NCBI GenBank assembly: GCA_014871385.1
Contig: CM026432.1
Location: 8,796,825 to 8,860,824 of the forward strand
Length of the DNA: 64,000 bases
Source: Ceratodon purpureus
Lineage: Eukaryota > Streptophyta > Bryopsida > Pseudoditrichales > Ditrichaceae
Direction: 5' to 3'
Positions 48,101 through 60,967 of the stretch are shown in pieces; the stretch's first letter is position 1; every line of letters begins with the position of its first letter. The translations under genes and the position numbers were made by a program. Under the pieces are notes generated by a model, which was not told the DNA's origin, ran no database searches, and saw nothing but the letters and a program-made list of their open reading frames with translations.

Positions 48101-51100
48101 TCAAAACATACATGACTAATAGACTATAAAGTGAGTTTATTTAAGTATTAGTTATTTACAAGTTGATGAATTGAACTGAAAATCTTATTAAAAGAACTAT
48201 CTCACTTTACATGGTTGAAAATCAATGATGGAATTTGATGATTTTTAGAAGTGTATGATGTCGCTCATAATTTTCTTAAAAATAATGCCTTATATTGCAT
48301 ATTCATTTTGATTGAATAATCTAGAGATGTGAAAAGCGCACTTGGTCAAGCACAATATTGATGAATAATGTGTTCGCAATAGAGCTAGTGTATACTTTTT
48401 TCCCATCTAGAATCATAAAGGCTTATAAACATGTTTATGCATTGAAGGCATATTAAGTGGCAACGATTTGCAATTAGCGGTAAGTCAATCTATAATTTAT
48501 TTATCATAGAATTCAATAATGATGACTATAGACAAATTCATAATTTATATGTTTTTCTTTTTCTTTTTTAATCTACGAGATTTAATTCCTATGCAAGCCT
48601 ATGTGCTCTTATAAAATCATAGTCACCTTGCTAGCCAAGTTTGATTTTCTATTTTAACAATGCAAAATAAATTTTAATGAAATCTATACAAATGTTGCAA
48701 TCAAAATAAGAAGATTAAGCCATATGATCTACCATTGATAATTTGAACAAACCTTAGAACTTAAACATAAAATTTTCATTTATACAACACTCTAAATGGA
48801 CCAAGATGATTTTTTATTTTTTGAAATAAAATCTTTGATTTCTATTTGACTCAACTTTTTAATTTTGAAGCATGGACTTACTACAACGTTGGTAAATTAT
48901 AGCTACTTTTGAATATCATTGAGAAGGTTGCATATCAAAGACTGTAGCGGAGTAGAACAAGAATTAAATTTTTATTTTGAAAAGGTTTAACTGTAAGCAA
49001 TATTCTTTTCATGGATTACTTCAAAGATGAGTGAAGTAGTGATATGGACACCAACTTAGAAGCTAGCACTATCCTTTCAAAAGAAGTTCACTTGAGGTCC
49101 AGTTCTGCGGGCAATCTCAAAGACTTAGACATAAGACCTTGCCTTTAAAGGAATTTCATTTTGATTGAAAAAAAGTCTAATACTTTACACTTTGAAATGT
49201 GAAAAAATTTCAATAAACACTAAAAGATAGTGGTAAATGTATTTGATATATGATACCTTATGATTTGAAAATTCAATTCAAACTTCTATGTCTGTAATCT
49301 AGAATCAATATGTTTACCACTGTTATAATACTTTACTTCACTCATAAAATCACTTGTTAAATCTTTAACATAAAGGTATAAAGATTATCAGGTCCATTTG
49401 GAATATGTTTATTTATTTGTATATAGTCTACCTCTATACTTCATAAGCATGTCCAATTGCAATGATTTACATCTTTATATTCTCTTCATATTTCATAATA
49501 TCTACATTTATATTGTAGAAGTCAACGAATAAACTATAATTACATAAAATCAAATAAATAAAAAATAAAAAATACAATAAACTATTCTAGTGGCCGTCGA
49601 TATAAGCTTTAGAAACATATTTTTTGATCCTTGTCTAAAGTCTAGAAGGTGCCTAGACAAAACTCTATCAAAGTAAATAAACACCTCCTCTACAACTAAA
49701 GAGCTAATCTATTCTATATGTAAAAATAAATTTAAAAAAAAAAAACATACAAATAGCCGATTTTCAATCTCTTACAACATTGCAACAAGATTCTCTTCAT
49801 TCTAAACATGTCCTTGGCAATGATAATTTGAATAAGTATTTCTAGTTGAGTCCCAAAAAAAGAAAAAGAACAAAACAAAGTTGACTACCAAGGAATCAAT
49901 TTCATTGCTACATTTTTCAAGGATATTTCCTTACAGCCACTTGAGATCAATGGTGGTTCAAATATGGAACCTATATTCATTTAGTAAGTGACAACTTTTT
50001 CAAGTCTACAATTAGCAGAAGGTGTTTTTGTAAACAACTTGTGTGTAGTCAACAATTAAAATAATATTGAATATATATAGAAAGGTTGATCCGTGCTGGC
50101 ACATAAAAAATCTCAAAATAAACATCTCAAGCTCAAGTAGGCTCGATAGTGAGATGGAATCACACAACCATTGTAACAACCATCAACTTCACCATCGATT
50201 AGGTACGTTCCTTCGGCATGTTCGATCTAAAAACACTTGTGGAATGGAACAATCAATCACAAAAAGCAAGCCAAAATCAAGTACATCCCAACCAAAAAGC
50301 TGCGCAACAATTTCAAAAACAGCCGCACAATGCTAAGAAACACTTGTAGAATTCTAAGAACACTCAAAGCAGGTTTCACTCTGAAACTTAGTATTGGAAA
50401 ACAATCCATAGAAACATTTACATTTCTCATAAAAACCAATATCTAATGCGGAAGATTTTTGCACCGTATTAAACGTTGGTCCACAAAAAGCTCAGATAGC
50501 TAAAATTATCAAAATCACATATCTCAACTATAACTTCTAATACTCCAACTAGCCTATATTGAGTCCTTGAGTACTTTTTATTCTTAAAATTCTTTTACCA
50601 TGAAGCATTTCATTATCAAAGATATTTAGAGAATGTTTTATGAAATTATTTTTATAATCAATGGTTGAATTTCGTATTGCTAGAATACGTTTTTATCTAG
50701 AATTCAAATATTGATGTATGAGGAACTTTTATCAATCCAAATTTGAATTGGCTTTCATTAAAGAATGGTCTTGAAAAAAAACGTCCTATATTTAGGCATC
50801 AAAAAATTCAATAGAATTATCATGTTATGGAAATCTTATTTAATCTCCATTTCAACAAATAAAACGTAGTTTAGTAAAAGGTTGATACTTTGTTGGTGAA
50901 TAAATTTTGGAAGCGTGACTATTTCATTCTTTAATGAAAGCCAATGTATTACGAAGTTTATTTTCATTCTTTAATAAAAGCCGAAATATTACGAAGTTTA
51001 AATATTACGATTGACTAGTTATCATAGCATTTTTAGATCTAATAACAAGTTAGAATCTAAAAAACAATGTCAACAATTTTCATTTATGCAGCGCATCATC

Positions 51101-51571
51101 CCTATAATTTGGCTTGAAGTGATACATAATATGATCTTATGCTATAGAGACATCCTTTGAAAGTTCAAGCATTAAATTACTGTCTAACTAAATGTGATAA
51201 TATAGATTGAGATCCGAATTTAATGCATGAATCACAAAATGAAAGTATTCCAAAAGAGTATTATATTAAAAGTTTTTTTGATGCAAACAAAAAACCATCA
51301 AATATAAAATTTTATTTTGTTTATTTACGGAAAGTTCATTGTTGGTGGCATTTCTTGATTAAAATTATTTTATTATTAAAATAATAAATACATAATTTCT
51401 ACACTTCACATATAATCAGAATCATTAAGACAAATCTTATTCAAATAATGCAAATTCAATGTATTCTTCCAGAACAGTTCTATGATATACAAGTTTATCA
51501 TCTAATAAATCAACACATGAATTCATGCCGGTTTTGCAACATTCTCTAAATTCTCTACTTCTCTTATAACT
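45200..51571. other. AT-rich spacer between the K3 and K4 units
   Basis: No gene recognised. From about 46190 to 46620 it holds a diverged inverted copy of the repeat seen at 34200-34640 (CCACCAAAAATTGAGATTTT, CACCGTTTGGATTT, GGCCTTTGT..GAATTTCAG). From about 46500 there is TTAGCTAACTTAGTCTTC as at 27860. From about 50570 to 51571 it matches the kinase 3' flanks. The middle, 47000-50000, is very AT-rich and seems unique. Confidence 0.6.
46206..46236. repeat. 10-bp tandem repeat (CCAAAACTGC x3)
   Basis: Three exact copies in the inverted repeat segment. The related GGGCAGTTTT at about 34595 and 56333 is single-copy. Confidence 0.85.
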
Positions 51572-53116
51572 TCATTGTCTATAAATATACCACAAAAATT
51601 TAGTCTCATCAACAATCTCTTTGAATGTGGGCCTTTTCTCCTCATCTTGATGCCAACATCTTGTAATCAAATCCTTCACCCTACCATCTACATCGTCAGG
51701 AAACGAAGGCCTCTTTCCATTGATAACAAGATCTTGCTCTGCTCTAGTTCCTGAAAACCCTTCCCGCTCAAAAGGAAGAAAGCCCGTTGCAATTTCATAG
51801 CACAACATGCCATAACTATATACGTCTGACTTCTTTGTAAACAATGTTGGAGAAAATCTCTTCTTTGGATCCCTCATGCCCAACAACACTTCCGGTGCTC
51901 TCCAAAACCTTGTTCCCATCACACCGAGTGCACATTCATAATCTGATATTATTTCTATACAAACACGAGTGTCCATACTCTCCAAATTGCCACATCTAGT
52001 AGAAAAATCGTCACCATTCCCATACAACAAGACATTGGATGCCTTGAGATCTCTATGCACCACATCATCCTCGTGTAACCACCTCATCTCACTTGCAATC
52101 CACTTCATCTTATCAAATACACCCTTAGTATTGAATGGCGGGCCTCTATTGCCATTGGCTTGCTTCTTCATGTCAATGAGCCTTCGCAAATCACCCCATG
52201 CTCGCCTCATCACCATTGCAATCCTCCCATCATTCGGCAACAACATCACATGCTCTATCTTTGTACCCCTGATGTATGGACTGCTGAATGCAGCCTCTGG
52301 CCATAACTTCACAAGGTCTCGCAAATGATACCCTCGCGGAAACACCTTGAACACAACATGCCTATCCGGCTTACCTACTGATTCATCAGTGCGAATACCT
52401 GCATAGATCTTGGCTTCCCCTCCCTCAGCAATCTTCTCACATCTCTCAAACAACCTATCTCTCTCCTCCTGGAAACACCGACCCCATGCTCGATGCTACC
52501 TCTGTTCCTTAATGGCCTCCCGGTTGGCCTTCAAAATGTCCTCATCCAGCTCTCTCTCATCAATAACTTCCTCACCTTCACTCTCGTCTTCCGAAGAACC
52601 CCCACCTTCTTGAGCGGCATTTCTCCTCTTGGATGTCCTTCCTGCAGGCCGATCCACAGTGCTCCAGTGCACCTTGGAGCTTGCGATCTCATATTCTACA
52701 TCGTCTGAGCATTTGGCCCGATTCTCTATCATTGACTGGATGCGTGCCGAGTAGTACTGTGTGGCACAGGCGGAGGCAGATGCAGAGCTTGCATCGAGGG
52801 GAGGAACTGTAGGTGCTTGGTCTGGAGGAGGAGGGTCTTGAAGGGCAGTGTGGAAAACGGAGCTCTCCGACAAGAGCGAGTGGTTCCCTGTGGTAGAGGT
52901 TGATGTAGAGTTTGCATCACGTGGTCCAGGAGTAGAAACAGGCGCTTTATTCTTACCCGCACGTCTTCTTCGTCTTCTAGAGTTTGCACTCTTGGTATAA
53001 AGCCCAGGTTTTTCTTCGGTAGAAGAGACTTGCATTGCAGTTGCGAAATTGGAGCACAGCTTCGACACAGTAGTGTCTGCTTCCTGACGGGTGACTTCAG
53101 GAGAGATGGTCGCCAT
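51572..53116 (-). pseudogene. Kinase K4, one in-frame stop
   Basis: Starts MATISPEVTRQEAD at 53116. It is open except for TAG at 52498-52496 in KEQR(stop)HRAWGRCF; the other copies have CAG (Gln) or AAG there, so this is a single C-to-T change. Without it the product would be 514 aa. Downstream kinase parts are intact: KIAEGGEAKIYAG, VVFKVF, HRDLKASN, ISDYECALG, WRAPEVLLG and EEKRPTF. A longer insert lies before DYE (ESMDTRVCIEII). GTGFWRAPE reads GTRFWRAPE. Re-initiation at a downstream Met could only yield a product lacking the N-terminal 200 residues. Confidence 0.88.
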
Positions 53117-53751
53117 GCCGCTCAACGTGCGATCCAACAACAAATTGCCGTAGAAATATGGAATTGCTGGACTCTCTGCAAAGCCTTAAGAATTCTCAAA
53201 TCCTACTGTATCCACAACGTTTTCATGTCTAGCCAGATGCAATTAAACCACATCGCTGAAGAAGTAATTAACCAGTGCAAAGTAGCAGATTCAAACACAC
53301 TGCACCCGTTCATATCAAACCCTAAGTCAAAAGCACACTACGAATGTACACGAAGGAACACAAGCTCTCTTCGAGCACACCCACTCTGAATGGCAGAAAT
53401 CGAACTAGATTCAAGCAATGAGACATTCAGACCACAGCTCTGCAACTCGACCATCCTTGCTCGCATGAATCCCCAAATTACCCTTACGCTTCCAATCTCG
53501 AAAACATGATCCAGCTGTGAGAGCTACACCACAGACAGATCACTTCGTCCAGGAGCTGACCTCAAACATCGATCCATGGACATTTGAAGCAGCGGCATCT
53601 GGATCAAACGCCAGAAGTTGATAGACACTCACCAAACCAGACTCACGATGCTCCGAAAGTGCCTCGCGGCCAGCCTCGCTGATGTCTGCGGTCCTCGTGA
53701 ACGGCGCTACTGAATAGAACGAAAAGCTCCAAGGCACAGTATGCACTGGGA

Positions 53752-54110
53752 GACGACCAGGTCAATTGATTTGCGTAACGCGGAGACACTGAAACCCTGG
53801 GAGGAAGTACAAAAGTCGGCAGAAGGCGCAACCCAACTGGAAAGAGACGAGTGAAAGAACCCCAACACAGTCTTTCTCCACGGCAGATTGTAAAGCACTC
53901 CTGGAAACCCAAGAGAAACTGAATCCCTGGAAGACGACCAGGTCGATTGTCTGCAAACAGAAAGACTTGGTCTTTGCGTAACGTACAGACACTGAAACCC
54001 TCGCAAGATGCACCAAAATCGACAGCAGGCGCAAGGGGATTGGAAAGAGATGAGTGAAGGAACCCCACCACACACGTTCTTCACGGCAAATTACAGAGCA
54101 GGCTTGGAAA
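53752..54110. repeat. Tandem ~181-bp repeat upstream of K4
   Basis: Counterpart of 32034-32400, again two units. The first unit lacks several bases after GGTCAATTGATTTGCG, so both loci inherited the duplication and then diverged. Confidence 0.8.
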
Positions 54111-54391
54111 CTGAGAGGAACTTTGCAACACGTCAAATGCTCATCATTAGTTCCAACTTCCGCTCCCAATTACCTGTTCCATTCAGGCTGAAGAACGGGT
54201 ACCGACGTCACCGGGGTCTCGATGTCGCGTGCATTGGCCACAGTCCCAAGCTAGGTGTTCATCGACGGAGCAGTGAGTGGAGGAATATATCTCAATGAAG
54301 CCACAGTAAACAAGTCGCCATTGTAACATTCAGCATTGCTCGTAGTGAGCGACGTCAAATCTCTTCACAGAGATCATTATTACCAACAACT

Positions 54392-55065
54392 GACATCACT
54401 TCATGGCCATTGACTCCCTCCTCGGTGCATCTGAAGCATCGACTAGAGCAATGTTGCCATTGTGGGAAAGCAAGGATTTTATGCAACAGGTCTCTCAATC
54501 CTGAAAGGGACAGGAATGAATTCTTGAAGCTGTATCCGGCAACACAAACACAGACACAGGGTTCAAGGTTGAGCACCAAGGCAGTTGTGGGGAACCCAGA
54601 ACTTGAAGTGAGAAATGGTGCCGAATGGATGAGTATGAGAGCTGAATATCAAACTGAAACCTCTGACTTGTCATGGAACTAGACCAGTTTATAGAGAGTA
54701 ATTTCACTGTGAAAGTGAAAGATCAATGTAGGTCAACAATCGGCACACATATTGCAATAATCTTGATCGGATAATAATTCAAGATGAGATTGGCTCTTAA
54801 GAATCTTACCTATACTCTCACATTTGGATACTTTGGCATCTCAAATGTTTTTCCCATGAAGGTTTTTACTAACGAAGATTTTAAGAGATAGTTCATGAAG
54901 TTGTTGTCTTATTAAAAGGTTGAATTTGATTTTGTTTGAATATATGTATTCTACCAAAATTGCAAACATTAAATGATGTGAGACTTATACCAAGCCAAAC
55001 TTGAATTGAGTTTAGTTAAGAAATGGTCTTTTAAAATGAAGTCATAGTGATAAATAACCAAAAAA
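54392..55065. repeat. Array 5' block P, copy 4
   Basis: Plus-strand frame 54403-54504 (MAIDSLLGASEASTRAM to TGA). Collinear with 32672-33330; joins the long spacer repeat without a break. Confidence 0.8.
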
Positions 55066-56227
55066 CATCAAAATATCATCATGTGAATGATGTTTCTATA
55101 TTAAATCCATTTTAACAAATGAAATTCAATATTTTTTTTAACATTTTTTCATTTGGTTTCTTAATTATGAGTTTCCTTTAGAAACAGTAATAAATTATAA
55201 AAGTAGCATACTAGAATCAAGTTGTGTGGGTGGGATCCAAAATCAAGGCACAACTTTCATTTGTACATGTGAACCTTCTAAGATTTTAAAGATATCTTAA
55301 AGTGTTTAACAACCTTGGGCAATTAGAGGCTAAAATATTGTCTACTATTAGAAGTATTGCATTTGATTATACTTTGAACTTGATGCAAAACAAAATATAA
55401 ATGTCCCATAAATTAATTCTATTGCAAGGGTTTTGCTCTCATTTCAAAACCATGATATATCAGGTTTACTTTAGATTTCAAAACATGTTTCAATGTTTAC
55501 AAAACCACTTTATTCCAAATAGATATACAATACGTTGTTTGATTATTTCCATCATGCTCACATAATTTGTTCACAAGAAACAAAAACAATGTTTCTACTT
55601 ACAAATATTTTCCGCTCTCTACTTACTGTAGACAAAAGGTATTTTAGCAACAAAAAAATTTCAGAATATTATCGTGTTAAGAATTTCTCAATTTAACCCC
55701 TAATGTCGAATGCCTTCAAAATCGCAAAAAACACTCAAAACTGCCATCTTTAAATGCAAGGTGCATATTTTTTTATTTTTGATGTAATTTTGAGTATGCA
55801 ATCGTAAGATCTTGTACCTGACTTGTATGTGCATAGGTATGTCAAATCTTAAATTTAAATTCCTTACCAATTGTGAGATCATAATGTTTAAAGATGGAAA
55901 AAAAGTTTTTTTTTGCTTGTTGGAAAAAGGATAACTGGTTTTTTGAGGGTCAAAAAAATCATTTTTGGTAAAAAATTTGATATGAGGCTCTTCAAATTCT
56001 TGTTTTTAGGTGAGTTAGGAACATGCCTTTGTAATTTTTACCCTCATACGACCTATAAAACGTAAAGAAATGCTTGATTATTCACATAGAGGTATGCTGA
56101 AATTCAACTACAAAGGCCAATCTTTAACAATAAAAAATGCATGTGAAGAATAATAGGATTGTAAATCCAAACGGTGAGATCATGCCTTAAAACGTTATTT
56201 ACTTTAAAAAAAAAATAATAATAAAAA

Positions 56228-56269
<42 letters not shown>

Positions 56270-59200
56270 TGAAAAAAAGTATAATCTCAATTTTTGGTGA
56301 ATTTTTGAAGTTTCTGCAATTTAATTGATTTTGGGCAGTTTTTGAGCATATACCGCAGTATGGTCAGTTTTGGGCAAATTTCAAATAGTGTTATCAAACT
56401 TTGACTGCGGATATCTCCCAAAGTATGAGGAATTTTGAAGCGTGAGATGACTCTTCGGAAAGCTATGAAAAAACTCTACAATATTCCAAAATCAGAAACT
56501 TCATTTTATCTAAATATAGTAATTGCGAGCTTGATCGGACCGAAATCGACCCTAATCGGGTTGATTTGGACATTAGGGGTTAAATTTTAAACCTATTTTA
56601 ACATGTAATTCTTTGAAAACATTAATATTTTGTTTGTTATCCAATTTTAGAAAGTTGTTTTCATCACAAGTTTTTAATTCTACATTAGTTACTAGTAATA
56701 AAGTAATGGTTATAGAATTCAAAATTCTCTACTTTTAGTTGTAATGTCATCACCTTTAATAATTATACTCCTTGAAGTAATTGTACTTTGATACGGTTTT
56801 GGAAAATCTTCTTTTTGTAGATATCTTTTACAATTTAGACTTTATAGTGTCATTTGAAACTATAGATGTTGCAACTGATTGGATCAAAATTTAATGTAAG
56901 ATCCACAAAATGTAAGATAACACAAATCAATTCTATTGCAAAGGTTTTGATTCCAACAAAATACCATGGATAATCATGTTTATCTTTGGAATTTCAATGA
57001 AAATTCATTACTAATGAAACTTCTTGTCTAGTTGGAAGAACTTCCAAAAATATCAAATATGCAAGTGAATTCCAAATCATATAAAAAGCCACAACCATGA
57101 AAACAAAATTCATTCAAACAACCCAAAACAAATGGATGAATTTTAAGAAAGTCTTGTTGTATACCAATTTCTCATTGTCCATTCATCACAACAATATACA
57201 ATGGATTCTAAACATAGTTTTGGCAATGAGAATTTGAATAAGTGCTTTCAATTAAGAAAAAATAACAAACTTGTCTATCAAGGAATCAATTCAGTTTCTA
57301 CATCTTCTTCTAATAATCTCTCATGCCCAATCAAGGTCAACAATGGTACAATTAGAATACCTATATTCACCTAATTATGGACTTTTGAAATTCCATAATT
57401 AAACCTTGTTGCATTTATAGAAAAGTTAGTTGCAGTCAACAATTAAGAGGTATTGAATACCGTAGGTGGAGCTGGTTCGACACTTCTTTGTCGAATAATT
57501 AATAAAAGTGAAAAACTTGCATTCGACACCTAAAACTGATTTATTGGTCATTTTGGCAATTTTCTCCTTAAAATTTTAAATTCCGTCATGTTGTCATGAT
57601 CAAGACTTTACATCAAATTGGTATGTGAGACTTTGGGTGTGGAGAGTTAGGACTGCTCTGTACTTTATACAAGTGGAGTGGAGTTGTATCCAACAATCCA
57701 TGTGGGATATGTGAACTTTGAGGTGAAGCACCTAGTTAGTCTTTAATTTTATAACATGCATAGCTTTTGCATAAAGTCTTCAAATGACATAAAATTTGTT
57801 GGAGGTGAAAGAGTACTTGATTCCTAAGATTTTCTTTGACCAAAACAATTCCAAAAAAGTTGATCCTCTAAGCACAAATGAGCTTTGAAAAACTGTTAGA
57901 AACGCAGTTTGACACATAGATCTTTACAATGTTTTTTTGTCTATATCTTTTGCATAAAAACTTATTTTAACACAAAATTTGTTGGAAGTGGAAGAAGGCT
58001 TGATTCCTCAACTTTTCTTAGTTTGAAAAAATTCCATTAAACTTCATCTTCTATGCTTAATTGGACTCCAAAATTTGTATACAACACATTTCAAAAACCT
58101 CACCTAGAGTCTTGCTACGTCTTAACCCATACTCTTTGTGGACTAATGTAAGTGGGTTTGATTACAAAAGGAGCACCTTCTCCCCATTGAATCTCAGACA
58201 TCTTCCATTTGGGGTTGATCGTAATGAAAAATTCCAATTTTTTTCCTTTTTGGCAAATCTGAATTGTAATTTATGTAATATTCGGCAAAAAATACCAATA
58301 ATTTTCCAAAGTTTTCGGCACCTGATTTTTGAATTATTTAGTGTCGAACCGGCCCTCCACCTACGGTATGTATAGAAGTAATGATAAATTATGTATAATA
58401 TTGACTTTAAAATAAAATATAATACTTTTAATGCTCATTGTGTTCCATCTATCATATTTACAACTTGAAAACGATCAAAATAATGCTTTTTAAGCAAAAA
58501 ATTGGTCCAAACAACAACTTTTGACAAAAAAATTCAAGAAAAAAATCTTTATTTATTTTCCTTTCAAACCGCTTTATAGGCCTTCAATGAAAGACTATAA
58601 AGTTCAATATTGAGTGTTTTGTCTATAATTAGTTAATCTTTAAAAACAATTTGCCCCATTTGGGCTTTTTTTGAATTAAGGCATGTACTTGGACTTTGAG
58701 GGAATCTCATTTTTTTTCAATTAGACAATTAAAAAAATAGTTATGGCATGTAAAGTGAAATTTTGTGTTTAGTGGACAATTTCGGCAGCCATGCCAAATA
58801 TGTGTATTACCTCTGAATTCTTTTCTATGAATACTTAATGTTGTCATCTCTGAGATTTCCTAAAAAAAGACTTCTTTCACTACAAAATGTTCGACACTCT
58901 ACAAAATATCAAATTTTTCTCACCGTTTCCGGAACTACACCAAAAACATTTCTTCTTTCCTTCATAAGTTAGAAAGTTTGATTTTTTAGTTTTTCTCTTT
59001 TTTTCACTTGATAGATGGACATCAATCTTTACTTTGACCATTGGAATTGGGACTTTTTAACATAATCATGGAATTTCTAGGAAAGAAATATGAATTAGCA
59101 TTCTTGTGTATTTACCTTAATAAAAATATTGTTTTCAACACGCTACTCTTGTCTTTTGTGCGTAATTCTTCTTATACAACTAGTTTACTTAGTCTTCTTT

Positions 59201-60967
59201 GTCATGCACCAAAACCCCCAAAATCCATAATGCAAAAACCTAAGGAAAAAAAAAAATAAGAGTGTGTCACCTAATCAAAAATCGTGTCAAAAAAGTATGT
59301 TTTCAAATTTCAATCCCTATAATCTTCTAATCTCTACGGTGGATTATGAATCATGATGAAATTTATTGACCTATCTACTACAATAATCTTATTTAAAATC
59401 TTACGGTTAGAATTAGAAAGTAATGATATTTTAGTCAAGGCATACTTTTTACATTGGAATTGGCAATTTTGGAGCGTTTTTTGGTAAAACATAGTCAAGG
59501 AACTTTAGTGGTTAAATATATGTTACAACCATAACTTTGATAAGAGAGATATTCAAGATGATATTAATGTGGATTTTCTTTAAAGCGACCAAATACATAA
59601 AGCTAATCAATAGACTTCCTGATTGACAATCAAAGATCATATGATTCATTTCTGATTTGACTTTCTAAAGTCAATTAATTCACAATGAAGCAATCAATCA
59701 ATAGCTCTCAAGCATGAAGAATTGAAAAAATAATAGTAATCAATTTTAGATTTTGTCATAAGCGGGAAATTAATGTCACATGTGTTTTGATATGAAGATG
59801 TCTATTGATCAAAATAGGTCACCCAAAACCTTTTCACTTCAAGAGTTGTACAAATTTCACAATTGGAAAGCAACTCATGTAAAAATCCGAATTCCTCATG
59901 AAAACTAACCTCCAATGTCTAGAAAATTATTACTCTTTAAATGGCTTGTTAAAAAGTAGTGTAGATAGCTTAAATTATCAAAAAAAGGTATTACACCCAG
60001 AACCTCAACGCATACCTTGAGTATTTTTGCTTCTCAAAATCCTTTCACCATGAAGCATTTCACCACCAAAGAATTTTTAAGGAATATGTCATAGGGTTAT
60101 TGTCATATTCAAATAGTTTAATTTGGTATTACTAGAATATATTTTTATCTAGAATTACAAACATTGATGTATGACGAACTTTTTCCAATCCAATTTTGCT
60201 TTGACTTTAGTTAATACAAATAAATTTGATACAATTATGATGTCAAGAAAATCTTGTGTAAAATCCATTCCAACAAATAAATTTAGTGAAATGTTGATAT
60301 TTTGTTTTTGATGCAACTTTGGAAGGACTCTTTTATTATAAGTATTAGATATCATTATAAATTGATGGTAAAATATTGTTGAATCTAGTTGTATGGATAG
60401 AATCTAAACTTCAAAGTGATCTACTTTCCTTTGCACAACATTTCTAAAATACTCTTTGTAGTCATGCTTTACAGTGGATTTTAAAACATCTTATGCTTTA
60501 GAGAAATCTCTTGAAGTTCAAACATTATAATATTGTCTAAACAAACCATGAAGTATTATCTTTAGAAATTAGAGATGTTGAGATAAATTGAGATCTAAAC
60601 TTAATTCAAAAACACAAAATTTAAGCATACCATAAACCAAGTCTATAGCAAAGTATTTTTTATTGCAAATGGAAAAGCATGGAAAAAAATGTTTATTTAT
60701 GGTTTATGAAAAAAAAGTCATTGTTACCGGGACTTATTGACCAATTAGAAGAACTTCAAAAGCATTCAAAATAGATCAAATACGCACATAAACTCTATAT
60801 CATGTATAAAGTCACAAGCACAATAACAAAATTAATTCAAACGACACAATCCCAAAATATTGATTTGAAAGTTCTATTACATACCACTGTTTCATTGTGA
60901 CAATCATCACATGAATTCATGGCAAATTTAAAATGTTTTGGTTTATATCAACAAGTAATAAAGACTC
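55066..60967. repeat. Long AT-rich spacer, copy 2 of the 5.9-kb direct repeat
   Basis: Partner of 33331-39205, offset about 21.7 kb. Differences are single bases and short indels (for example one extra GTTCGACACTCT stretch near 58890). No gene. Confidence 0.88.
57460..58366. mobile_element. Non-autonomous TIR element with TA flanks, copy 2
   Basis: Same element as 35703-36607 and the better preserved of the two: both ends read CCGTAGGTGGAG (right end reversed, CTCCACCTACGG), followed inward by GGTTCGACACT, and both are bordered by TA. 907 bp. Confidence 0.68.
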
